From assembly GCA_015180985.1 (NCBI GenBank), contig CP054185.1, positions 2,975,225-3,039,224 on the forward strand: DNA of 64,000 nt, written 5' to 3'. The DNA is from Flammeovirgaceae bacterium (GTDB lineage Bacteria > Bacteroidota > Bacteroidia > Cytophagales > Cyclobacteriaceae). Below, piece after piece: positions 35,105 to 43,186 of the stretch (position 1 is its first letter; each line of letters begins with the position of its first letter). The notes under the pieces were generated by a model that worked only from the letters and a program-made list of their open reading frames with translations, ran no database searches and had not been told where the DNA came from. A program made the position numbers and the translations under genes.

Positions 35105-36046
35105 ATGATAAGAACAATTTTAATATTCATTATTTCGACAGTTTTCTTTTCTTGCTCAAAAGAAAAGCGATCAGACAAAGCAGCGGAAAAAATGCAGGAC
35201 TTTGTTATTGCCATTTCTAATTACGCAAGAGGATATGACCCAGACTTTATAGTTATTCCTCAAAATGGAATTGAACTATGTTTTAATAATATTGCCCCAA
35301 ATGACGGACAAAACTCATCTTATATGAGTTCAATAAACGGAATTGGCGTTGAAGAACTTTTTTACAATGGCACTTATGCGTTAGATGGTGAACGACTTTC
35401 TATGCTTCAACAACTAAAAACATCGAAAAAAATAATGGTATCCGAATTCGTTTCTGACAACAATTATACCTCAGACGCTTTTCTCAGAAATTATAATGAA
35501 GGGTTTATATGCTTTACAAGGAGTAGCGACAATTATCATTATAAACAAATCCCTGACAGCATTCCTTATGAAAACACCTCCAACATTACAAATCTATCAC
35601 TTGCACAAAATCATTTATATCTTATCAGCACAGACAATTACTCATCGAAGCAAGAAATGATTAGCGCCATTTCAGCAACAAATTTTGATGTAGTCCTAAT
35701 TGACCTGTTCTTTGAGGGGACAGAATTTACATTGTCTGAAATAAATCAATTAAAAACAAAAGCAAATGGCGGACAAAGACTTGTAATTTCTTACATAAAT
35801 ATTGGCTCAGCAGAAAAATTTCGATACTACTGGAAAAAAGGTTGGGGACTACATCACCCGCTTTGGCTCAAAAGAAAGTATAACGGTTATGAAGATGAGT
35901 TTTGGGTTAAGTTTTGGAAAAAAGATTGGCAGGACATCATTTATGGCAATGACAAGTCGTATATGAAAAAAATATTGAATGCAGGTTTTGACGGTGCTTA
36001 TCTTGACAATGTTGAGGCATATTATTTTTTATACTACAAGGACTAA
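35105..36046 (+). CDS. Cassette C13: GH114-like TIM-barrel lipoprotein
   Basis: A 313-aa protein with a lipoprotein signal (MIRTILIFIISTVFFSCSKE). The mature part fits the glycoside hydrolase 114 / endo-alpha-1,4-polygalactosaminidase superfamily: DFVIAISNYARGYDPDFIVI, NFDVVLIDLFFEG, QRLVISYINIGSAEKFRYYW, WQDIIYG and GFDGAYLDNVEAYYF with candidate acidic catalytic residues. Such enzymes can cut amino-sugar exopolysaccharides; substrate unknown. The in-frame product is complete. Confidence 0.78.
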   Translation: MIRTILIFIISTVFFSCSKEKRSDKAAEKMQDFVIAISNYARGYDPDFIVIPQNGIELCFNNIAPNDGQNSSYMSSINGIGVEELFYNGTYALDGERLSMLQQLKTSKKIMVSEFVSDNNYTSDAFLRNYNEGFICFTRSSDNYHYKQIPDSIPYENTSNITNLSLAQNHLYLISTDNYSSKQEMISAISATNFDVVLIDLFFEGTEFTLSEINQLKTKANGGQRLVISYINIGSAEKFRYYWKKGWGLHHPLWLKRKYNGYEDEFWVKFWKKDWQDIIYGNDKSYMKKILNAGFDGAYLDNVEAYYFLYYKD

Positions 36047-36053
36047 ACAACGA

Positions 36054-36188
36054 TTGCCTAACAGCACCTTTGCGTTATGGCGGGGAAAGTGGGTATATAA
36101 ACAGTAGTGCAATTAATAAACATTGTGCGTTTAGACAGGTTATCGCATCTAATCCGCCACAACGCAAAGCTGCAAAACGTTATAGGGC
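36054..36188 (+). repeat. attC-like site C13/C14
   Basis: TTGCCTAAC ends C13 (start GTTAGGCAA). CTTTGCGTTATGGCGG pairs with CCGCCACAACGCAAAG. Core AAACGTT; GTTATAGGGC starts C14. Confidence 0.9.
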
Positions 36189-36555
36189 ATTGTAAAACGA
36201 CACGAATAAAAAGAAATAAATGGCAAAGACAACATTTTGGGACGTTATAGAAAAGACGATTGAAAAAGTCGGGACACCACTTTCCGCAAAGGAAATTTGG
36301 GACAAGGCAAATGAACTGGGAACGCTTGGTGACTTTTCAACAACTGGCAAGACACCCTGGGCGACAATAGCAGCATATTGCTACACAGACATTAACAACA
36401 ATGCCGACAACTCGACTGTAATTCAGACAAGTGAGCGACCTGCACAATTCTTTTTAAGACGACTTGCAAGCCAAATAGACTTACAAAAAGTTCAAAAGCA
36501 GAAAGACACAGAAATCGCAAAAAAGGAAAAAATAGAGACTAAGAAATTTAATGAA

Positions 36556-37956
36556 GGTAACGACTAAGCAACTGTGTAAAGGCCCGATTCGGCCTTGCTG
36601 AAAGGGGATGTGGAATGTACCACTTTCAGCCGAATCGGTTGCATTTAAAGACTTAACTTTAAACACAGTTACCATGGAAAATCAAGAACAACACCCACTA
36701 CTCAAAGAGATGCTCACCCCTGAGTTTCTCAAGCAATTTAAGAATTCGAAAGACCTCAACAGCTTTATCGATGAACTTTTCAAAAAGGGCATGGAGCAAA
36801 TGCTGGAAGGTGAACTCGATGGCCATTTGGGCTATGCCAAACATTCACCAGAAGGGATTAACTCCGGGAACTCACGGAACGGAAAAACCCGTAAGACCAT
36901 CAAGACCACGCGAGGTGAACTACAGATAGAAGTACCTCGGGATCGGAACAGCACGTTTGAGCCCGTCCTGGTTCCCAAGCGCAGCCGGTTCGTAGAAGGC
37001 ATCGAAGAAATTATCATCTCCTTATATGCCCGGGGTATGAGCGTACGCGACATTGAAATACAAATCCGGGAAATCTATGGTGTGAATGTTTCGGATGCCA
37101 CTATTTCCAACGTTACCTCGCGGGTACATACGTTGGTAACGGAGTGGCAAAGCAGGCCTCTTTCATCGGTGTACTTTGTGGTGTGGATGGATGGGATCGT
37201 ATTCAAAGTCCGGCAGAATGGGAAGGTGATCAACAAAACCATTTACCTGGCCGTAGGCCTTAATGCTCAGGGGTTTAAGGAAGTATTGGGCATGTGGCTG
37301 GGTGAAAGCGAAAGTGCTTCATTCTGGATAAGTGTACTTACTGATTTAAAAAGCCGTGGCGTGGAAGATATTCTCATCACCAGCACCGATAATCTGAAGG
37401 GCTTCACCGATGCAATCACCAGCGTGTTTACCCAATCGGTAACCCAGATTTGTGTAGTTCATCAGATCAGAAATGCGCTTCGCTACGTTGTCTGGAAAGA
37501 CAAGAAACAATTTGTAGCCGATTTGAAGACTGTTTACGGAGCACCAAACAAAGAGCTGGCTGCTCAAGCCTTAGAGCAGCTTGAAGTAACATGGGGCAAA
37601 AAATATCCGCATGCTATCAAGTCGTGGAAAACGAATTGGGATAACCTCACGCACTTCTTCGATTATCCGATCGAAATCCGAACGCTGATCTATACCACGA
37701 ACATTATCGAAAATCTCAACGGAAAAATCCGCAAGTATACCAACAACAAACTTTCGTTCCCTGACGACCAGGCGGTGGTGAAAGCGGTGTACCTGGCTTT
37801 ACGGGAGATCACCAAAAAATGGACCTTGCCCGTGAGAAACTGGCCACTAATCGTAAATCAATTTTTAACTATCTTCGAAGGCAGATGCAAAATATAAAAC
37901 CTTTACGCAGTTGCTTAGTCGTTACCCAGCACTTACACACTTAATTAGGCAGTGTC
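36556..37956 (+). mobile_element. IS256-family insertion sequence, copy 2 (1401 bp)
   Basis: Same length and ends as copy 1, with an 8-bp target duplication TTAATGAA (36548-36555 and 37957-37964). It interrupts the HrgA-like gene of C14. The left tip is GGTAACGACTAAGC, the right tip TTAGGCAGTGTC; the inverted match of the left end again lies about 30 bp inside the right tip. Confidence 0.93.
36674..37897 (+). CDS. IS256-family transposase, copy 2
   Basis: A 407-aa transposase identical in protein sequence to copy 1 at 20365-21588, with the same DDE residues (WMDGIVFK, STDNLKGF, IIENLNG). ATG 36674 is chosen for the same reason. The two insertions 16 kb apart could recombine and delete or circularise cassettes C4 to C13. 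Confidence 0.95.
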   Translation: MENQEQHPLLKEMLTPEFLKQFKNSKDLNSFIDELFKKGMEQMLEGELDGHLGYAKHSPEGINSGNSRNGKTRKTIKTTRGELQIEVPRDRNSTFEPVLVPKRSRFVEGIEEIIISLYARGMSVRDIEIQIREIYGVNVSDATISNVTSRVHTLVTEWQSRPLSSVYFVVWMDGIVFKVRQNGKVINKTIYLAVGLNAQGFKEVLGMWLGESESASFWISVLTDLKSRGVEDILITSTDNLKGFTDAITSVFTQSVTQICVVHQIRNALRYVVWKDKKQFVADLKTVYGAPNKELAAQALEQLEVTWGKKYPHAIKSWKTNWDNLTHFFDYPIEIRTLIYTTNIIENLNGKIRKYTNNKLSFPDDQAVVKAVYLALREITKKWTLPVRNWPLIVNQFLTIFEGRCKI

Positions 37957-38591
37957 TTAATGAAAGAGACCTTCATTCCTTATTAGTTGCTTATGCTTTT
38001 GGTGACAGCCATTTCAAAGCCAACCTTAAGACAGTCTTTCACGAGAACTCTTCCAAAGCTACCAAAGGACAAAACGAGTGGTTACATCCTGACCTAGTTG
38101 GCGTTTATTTCCCATTTCGTGACTACAAATCAGAAACGCTTGAAATCCAAAACCATTTGTCAATAACCTCAATAAAGTTGTTTTCTTTTGAGTTAAAGGT
38201 TTCTTTGAACTTCGGCAACTTACGCCAATCATACTTTCAAGCCGTTTCAAATTCAAGTTGGGCAAATGAAGGTTACTTAGTGACACTTAACATAGATGAC
38301 GACCCGACTTTTAAAGATGAAGTAAGACGACTTAACAATGCATTTGGAATAGGAATTATTAAACTAAATCCAGAGAACATATTTGAGAGTGAAATACTTT
38401 TCCCTTCAAGAATAAATCAAGAAATAGATTGGGACACAGTAAACCGACTTGCAAACGAAAATTCTGACTTCAATGACTTTTTGAAATTGATAACTGAAGA
38501 CTGTAAACTTGGGAAAGTAAAAAGTCAATATGACAAGGTTTTAAAAATGGACGAACTAACAAAATATATAAAGGACAAAGGAATAAACAAC

Positions 38592-38728
38592 GCCCTATAA
38601 CAGCCGTTTGCCACAATGGGGGCTGACGTGGTTAAATCAAGTTCAGTGCTTCTATCAACATTTGTGCTTGGTTGACAGTGAAGTGCTCCGAAATCCCCCA
38701 CTGCGGCAAGCGGCCAACCGTTAGCGCC
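38592..38728 (+). repeat. attC-like site C14/C15
   Basis: GCCCTATAAC ends C14 (start GTTATAGGGC) and overlaps the last codons of the split gene. GTTTGCCACAATGGGGG pairs with CCCCCACTGCGGCAAGC. Core AACCGTT (one base off the usual AAACGTT); GTTAGCGCC starts C15. Confidence 0.87.
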
Positions 38729-38881
38729 AATGCCTTTAAAAAAGAGTTAGTTTTACTGACAATGACTCGTTGGACAGATAAACAAAAAATAACGGTTGAC
38801 AGAAAAGTGAATAATTCGGGACTTCAAATTAAGAGCGGGGTAACAACAATAAAGTTTTTTTCCACCGCGCACCACGCGCCA

Positions 38882-38946
38882 AGCAAGAGTGTGGCAGTAG
38901 CTGCCGACACACAAGCCCACGCGCACGCTACTCCCACACACTTGCT
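38882..38946. other. C15 leader hairpin
   Basis: AGCAAG, AG, TGTGG, CA, GTAGC pairs with GCTAC, TC, CCACA, CA, CTTGCT across a 27-nt loop. The stem-bulge-stem plan resembles the leader hairpins of C3/C4/C11/C17 but the sequence differs. It ends 33 bp before the response-regulator ATG. Confidence 0.65.
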
Positions 38947-38979
38947 TTCCCCATCTCTTTAGGACATCAAAATAAGACC

Positions 38980-39624
38980 ATGACAAAAATTAAGTTAGCC
39001 ATCACTGATGACCATGAGAAATTCCGAAAAGCTATTATTAGGACAATTCACCTCGAAGAAGACATTGAAGTAATAATAGAGGCTGAAAACGGTGCTGATT
39101 TACTTGAACAACTTAAAATCAAAACTCCCGATATTGTTCTGATGGATATACGGATGCCAGTCATGAATGGCGTTGAAGCAACTGATGAAATTAAAGAGCA
39201 TTATCCCCATCTCAAGGTTATTGCCTATTCGCAATACGATCTGGAGAGTAACATAATTGAAATGTACGCTCATGGCGTAAAAAGTTTTATTGGTAAAGAG
39301 GACGAGCCGGAAGAACTTTTTAAAGCTATCAGACTAGTTTATGACGGTGGCGCTTATTTGACAAGTCGTTCTGCTCAGATCGTTCAGAATTATCTTAAAA
39401 ATGTATCCATCAAAAAGAAATGCCCTTACAGATTAACTGAATTGGAAAAGAAACTTATAAAGGGTATTTCGAATGGTCTTACAAGTACTCAACTTGCCGA
39501 AAAAATCCATAAAAGCCATCGAACTGTCGAAAAGTACATCGCAGGAATATATAAGAAATTCAGTGTGAGTAATAAAGTTCAATTGATAAAGGTCGTGGTA
39601 GAGTGGGATATGAAAGATTGGTGA
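38980..39624 (+). CDS. Cassette C15: NarL/FixJ-type response regulator
   Basis: A 214-aa two-domain regulator. Receiver domain with D10/D11 (AITDDHEKF), phospho-acceptor D56 (DIVLMDIRMPVMNG) and KSFIGK; then a LuxR-type HTH (LTELEKKLIKGISNGLTSTQ, LAEKIHKSHRTVEKYIAGIY). No partner kinase is in the cassette, so it must use a host kinase or none. As first gene of the cassette it probably controls the bacteriocin genes downstream. Confidence 0.92.
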   Translation: MTKIKLAITDDHEKFRKAIIRTIHLEEDIEVIIEAENGADLLEQLKIKTPDIVLMDIRMPVMNGVEATDEIKEHYPHLKVIAYSQYDLESNIIEMYAHGVKSFIGKEDEPEELFKAIRLVYDGGAYLTSRSAQIVQNYLKNVSIKKKCPYRLTELEKKLIKGISNGLTSTQLAEKIHKSHRTVEKYIAGIYKKFSVSNKVQLIKVVVEWDMKDW

Positions 39625-39822
39625 CCTTATTTTAATTTACTTTAACTATGTGAGTGAAAAAAGCGTAGTTCTACGATAAAAATTTGGGTAGAATTACGAT
39701 TGCAGGTTTCGTTTATTGTAAATATGATTGCGCAGTTCTTTGCAAAGACAACCTGAGCTGAACAGATTTTCGGCAACCGCTTGCCAGTCGGATACTGGCA
39801 ATTACTAAACTATTTTATTCTT

Positions 39823-40026
39823 ATGAAAGAATTGTCTTCTGAAAAAATGCAAAACCTTCAAGGTGAAGGTTGGTTTGCTTGTGCTGCTATGGTAGGCTGG
39901 GGCATTTTAGCCGTTGGAACAACTGTAGCTGTAACTGCAGGCGGTCCTATAACTTGGGGTGGTGCTGGTCTTATTGTGGGAGAAGTTGCTGCCATGATGG
40001 ATTCAGCAGATTCCTGTGTTAACTAA
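39823..40026 (+). CDS. Cassette C15: bacteriocin-like precursor peptide
   Basis: A 67-aa peptide (ATG 39823). The leader MKELSSEKMQNLQGEG resembles Bacteroidota leaders with an ELSxEKMxNLxG pattern, ending in a Gly-rich site for C39 cleavage (GEG rather than GG). The mature part is hydrophobic and Gly/Ala-rich with GxxxG-type spacing and Cys at positions 19 and 64, like class II pore-forming bacteriocins. It sits directly upstream of a dedicated exporter operon. The antibacterial role is inferred. The ORF could be extended upstream to 39781, but that part does not look like a leader. Confidence 0.78.
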   Translation: MKELSSEKMQNLQGEGWFACAAMVGWGILAVGTTVAVTAGGPITWGGAGLIVGEVAAMMDSADSCVN

Positions 40027-40041
40027 AACCAGCGTTACAAG

Positions 40042-40069
40042 AAAGGGTCTGAATTATTTCAGACCCTTT
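40042..40069 (+). terminator. Hairpin after the bacteriocin gene (attenuating terminator)
   Basis: AAAGGGTCTGAA pairs with TTTCAGACCCTTT around a short ATTA loop, starting 15 bp after the precursor stop and followed by ATTTACT. A strong 12-bp stem with a weak T-run suggests partial termination, giving more precursor than exporter mRNA. Confidence 0.7.
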
Positions 40070-40088
40070 ATTTACTAATTTGAGGAAT

Positions 40089-40745
40089 ATGGCTAACCTT
40101 TTTTTTATTTTATACATTATACTAATTGCAGTTGGTGCAATTTCCAATTTTTTTGGTGGTAGTGAGCAAAATGAAGGCTATCAAGTAGCACTAATTGTGA
40201 CATTTCACTACGGGGCGATTCTGATGTATATTTTAAGCCAAATCAATAACGCAAAAGTTCGAACGCTAATCGTTCCGAAATATTTTTATTGCTTTGCTAT
40301 ATCATATAAGGAATTTACCCTTAATGTCTTTTCAAATTTAATTTTGATGAGAACTGCAATTATTCCTCTATTGCTTTCTCCAATCTTTCTTCTTATCTCA
40401 AGATTTTCTTTTTCCAAAATATTGTCGATTTCCATTGTCTTATATTTAATGACCGCATATACGTTGTTTGTTGTATTTATATTATTTCACCTTTGGACAA
40501 TCAAAAAAAATAAATTAAACTTTAATTACTTACTAATATTGACATTTGCTGTTCCATTTTACTTTGCTGACAAATTTGATAACCCCTTAGCTTTGGCAGT
40601 AAATCCTATTGGCACTTTCATTAGTGCGCCACTTTTTGCAAACAGTAATATCTTACCATATGTACTGATTATACAAGTTTTATTCGTGTCATCGTTGACA
40701 TTTTTAATTTTTAAAAGAGTTCTTAAGGAATGGCCAGTCTATTGA
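40089..40745 (+). CDS. Cassette C15: membrane protein, ABC permease-like subunit 1
   Basis: A 218-aa protein of about six hydrophobic segments (MANLFFILYIILIAVGAISN; AIIPLLLSPIFLLISRF; VLYLMTAYTLFVVFILF; NYLLILTFAVPFYFAD). Start taken at ATG 40089 rather than the upstream TTG. No family is clear, but the layout (two or three membrane proteins around an ABC ATPase in a bacteriocin locus) suggests a permease or self-protection pump. It overlaps the next gene by 16 bp. Confidence 0.7.
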   Translation: MANLFFILYIILIAVGAISNFFGGSEQNEGYQVALIVTFHYGAILMYILSQINNAKVRTLIVPKYFYCFAISYKEFTLNVFSNLILMRTAIIPLLLSPIFLLISRFSFSKILSISIVLYLMTAYTLFVVFILFHLWTIKKNKLNFNYLLILTFAVPFYFADKFDNPLALAVNPIGTFISAPLFANSNILPYVLIIQVLFVSSLTFLIFKRVLKEWPVY

Positions 40746-41275
40746 CACTACTTGCCTTTTATGCTAGGTATTGGCAAAAGGAAGCAAAGATATTTAACGG
40801 ACTGATTCAAGTCCATGCCATAATTCTTGGATTCAATTTTCTGTACCCTAAGCTCGCAGCTCTAACTATTCCTATTATAGTTTTGTTTTTAATGCAGGTC
40901 TTTTATCATGATTGGGAGTTGAGGAATGATTTCTATAATATTTTTCGGATTAGGCCAATTGATAGGCACTACATTAAGATTCTGTTAACCGACATATTAA
41001 TATTGACTTTTGTCTTTCATCTCCAAGTAAAAAACACTCTTTCCTTACCTACAGATCATATGTTGCTTGCAATATTTTATTGCTCGTTACTTTTTGCATT
41101 AGCTCACTCTATCGACAAGAAAGCATGGAGCATCGTTGTCTATATTTTAGCGTGTTCTATTTCAGTATTATTAACTAAAACAGAATTGGATATAAAATTC
41201 CATCTACTGTTTATATCTGGTTTAATTTTTACAAACGTGATTTATTATAGGGTTCAAACAAGAAAATATCAATGA
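40730..41275 (+). CDS. Cassette C15: membrane protein, ABC permease-like subunit 2
   Basis: A 181-aa protein with five or so hydrophobic segments (IILGFNFLYPKLAALTIPII, DILILTFVFHLQVKNTL, HMLLAIFYCSLLFALAHSI, SIVVYILACSISVLL). Not recognised. It overlaps both neighbours (16 bp upstream, 4 bp downstream with the ATPase), so translation is coupled; probably the membrane partner of the ATPase. Confidence 0.68.
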   Translation: MASLLTLLAFYARYWQKEAKIFNGLIQVHAIILGFNFLYPKLAALTIPIIVLFLMQVFYHDWELRNDFYNIFRIRPIDRHYIKILLTDILILTFVFHLQVKNTLSLPTDHMLLAIFYCSLLFALAHSIDKKAWSIVVYILACSISVLLTKTELDIKFHLLFISGLIFTNVIYYRVQTRKYQ

Positions 41276-42015
41276 TAGAGGTAAAAAAGGTAAGCAAACG
41301 GTATTTGTTCAGTAAAAGCAGCGCCCTTGAGGGTTTAAGCTTTAAAATCGATCGCTTTGATAATTGTGCTTTAGTGGGGAACAATGGTTGTGGTAAAACA
41401 ACGATAATTAAAATACTATGTAATCTGATAGGCTATGACTCGGGTGACATATTCATAAAAAGTAATAGGCTTACCACTAATTTCGTCTCTTACAAGAAAG
41501 ATTGGGGTATTGTGTTAAGTAAACCATATTTTATAGAAGAGTTTGGCGTGTTAGAATATCTCGGCTTTGTAGCCAAATTTCAAAAGGTTGAAAATCAAAT
41601 TATCAAATCAAGAATTGATGATTTGATCCAATTGCTATCGCTAGAAGATCATCAGAACAAGAGGATTAAAGATCTCTCTTCTGGGAATCAAATGAAAGTG
41701 ACTTTGGCATCAATCCTTATTCATAATCCTGAATTTTTAATTCTCGATGAACCATTTGTGAATCTTGATATTTCCACAACTGAAAGATTTATGGCAATTC
41801 TAAAATCATTCAGAGGTAAGAAAACAACGATGATAACTTCTCATAACCTTGAAATAATAACTGAGCTAAGCGATAGAATTTATATCATGGACAAAGGTCG
41901 CATCGTCTCTGAATTGGAAAATAAGTCATTCGGGCAGTCTGAAGAACTGAAAAAGAGGATTAAAGATCAACTTAAACAAGAGGATAAAATAATAAACGCT
42001 GATTGGTTAATATGA
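41272..42015 (+). CDS. Cassette C15: ABC transporter ATP-binding protein
   Basis: A 247-aa single-NBD ATPase: Walker A GNNGCGKTTI, Q-loop region VLSKPYFIEEFG, signature LSSGNQMKV, Walker B FLILDEPFVNLD and switch His in TSHNLE. It probably drives a bacteriocin self-immunity or export pump with the adjacent membrane proteins. Overlaps by 4 bp (ATGA) on both sides. Confidence 0.92.
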   Translation: MIEVKKVSKRYLFSKSSALEGLSFKIDRFDNCALVGNNGCGKTTIIKILCNLIGYDSGDIFIKSNRLTTNFVSYKKDWGIVLSKPYFIEEFGVLEYLGFVAKFQKVENQIIKSRIDDLIQLLSLEDHQNKRIKDLSSGNQMKVTLASILIHNPEFLILDEPFVNLDISTTERFMAILKSFRGKKTTMITSHNLEIITELSDRIYIMDKGRIVSELENKSFGQSEELKKRIKDQLKQEDKIINADWLI

Positions 42016-42665
42016 GAAGCTTTCGTTTTAGTGAAGTCAACAAGACTTATCTTTTTCTCTTGTTTATACTTCTATTGGTCTTGATATCATTGATTTCAGA
42101 TACATTTATTTATTCAGAAAATTTGTATTACGAATATTTTAAGGATCGATTGACTTATGATCAAGTAACTGAAATTCTCCAATTTAAAAGTGACTGGTTC
42201 TTTCTCGATTACATTATTATACCAATTGTTTATTTGCTAAAGTTCTTCATTCTTTCCATGTGGCTTCTGACCGGTATAATTTTATTTGGTTATAAGGCTT
42301 CATTCAGAAGGGTTTTTCACGCATGCATACTTGCTGAGTTTGTACTAATAATTCCGTCCATAATTGGATTGATTTGGTTTGGGCTTGTGGTAAAGGATTA
42401 TACTATATCAGATGTTCAAGAATTTCATCCATTGTCGGTGCTGAGTTTATTTGAAGCAAATGACTTGGAATCATGGATTATATACCCACTTCAATCACTT
42501 AGTTTGTTTCAACTTGGTTATTCATTAGCGCTGGCATACGGCATTAAATATGCTATAGATAAACCTTATGGGCAATCATTGTCATTGACTCTACCAGTAT
42601 ACGCAAGTGGAATTTTTATTTGGCTTATTTTTATTACGTTTCTTTCAATAAGTTATATGCCATGA
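42012..42665 (+). CDS. Cassette C15: polytopic membrane protein
   Basis: A 217-aa protein with four or five hydrophobic segments (YLFLLFILLLVLISLISDTF, YIIIPIVYLLKFFILSMWLL, AEFVLIIPSIIGLIWFGLVV). Start at ATG 42012 gives the ATGA overlap with the ATPase stop. The pattern resembles Yip1-like or immunity membrane proteins, but no family is sure. Confidence 0.68.
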   Translation: MRSFRFSEVNKTYLFLLFILLLVLISLISDTFIYSENLYYEYFKDRLTYDQVTEILQFKSDWFFLDYIIIPIVYLLKFFILSMWLLTGIILFGYKASFRRVFHACILAEFVLIIPSIIGLIWFGLVVKDYTISDVQEFHPLSVLSLFEANDLESWIIYPLQSLSLFQLGYSLALAYGIKYAIDKPYGQSLSLTLPVYASGIFIWLIFITFLSISYMP

Positions 42666-43186
42666 ACACGAAGCGTATTATTAGATTCATCGCAATTCTG
42701 TCTTTCATAGCACTATCGCTTTTCTGGATAATGCGGAGTGTTAGTAATCTAAAACAAAAGGAAAAAGCTCTCCATAATAAAAAAGAGTTGTCCCGCATTA
42801 TGGGCTCCTTAAGTGAAGCTTCAAGTCATGCGACTGAGCTTAATTATGAGAAACCCACGCTGGTTTTATACTTTAATTCAGAATGTGAATATTGCCAAGA
42901 AGAATTTGCGGAATTAGAGAGTAATATTTCAGGTACAGAAGACCTACAGATTTGTGCCGTTTCTTATCAAACGATAAATGAGATTGAGTCTTTTGCTATG
43001 AAATATAGACTTCTCGGGAGGCCTAATTTCTTTTTATTTCAAATTAGACCTGATCAAGTTGTATCAACATTTGGAAAAGCTAATGTGCCCCAGATTTTTG
43101 TTTATAAAAACAATTCACTGGTAAACGAATACAAAGGCAAAACAGAACTGAAAGCAATATTGAGAGCTTTGAATGATGAATTATAA
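42662..43186 (+). CDS. Cassette C15: membrane-anchored thioredoxin-like protein
   Basis: A 174-aa protein: N-terminal membrane anchor (FIAILSFIALSLFWIM), a linker, then a thioredoxin-fold domain with the CxxC motif in FNSECEYCQEEFAELE and the later cis-Pro strand NVPQIFVYK. Probably makes or checks disulfides in the periplasm; the precursor peptide has two Cys, which may be its substrate (inference). It overlaps the transporter gene by 14 bp. Confidence 0.82.
   Translation: MNTKRIIRFIAILSFIALSLFWIMRSVSNLKQKEKALHNKKELSRIMGSLSEASSHATELNYEKPTLVLYFNSECEYCQEEFAELESNISGTEDLQICAVSYQTINEIESFAMKYRLLGRPNFFLFQIRPDQVVSTFGKANVPQIFVYKNNSLVNEYKGKTELKAILRALNDEL

Larger units (their letters stand above)
36220..38600 (+). 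pseudogene. Cassette C14: HrgA-like HTH restriction-associated protein, split by IS256-family copy 2
   Basis: Removing the 1401-bp IS and one 8-bp duplicate restores a 323-aa frame: codons 1-112 at 36220-36555 join in frame to 37965-38600. The N-terminus (FWDVIEKTIEKVGTPLSAKE, IWDKANELG) is a HARE-HTH winged helix. The C-terminal part (RDLHSLLVAYAF, GQNEWLHPDLVGVYFPFRDY, IKLFSFELKVSLNFGNLRQS) resembles HrgA of Helicobacter restriction loci. As it stands the first piece runs on into the IS and stops; the second piece has no native start. Probably inactive. Confidence 0.88.

Noticed and set aside
38672..38962. 96-aa ORF before the response regulator
   Set aside because: It overlaps the attC-like site and the leader hairpin, with a low-complexity His/Ala-rich tail typical of read-through of a palindrome.
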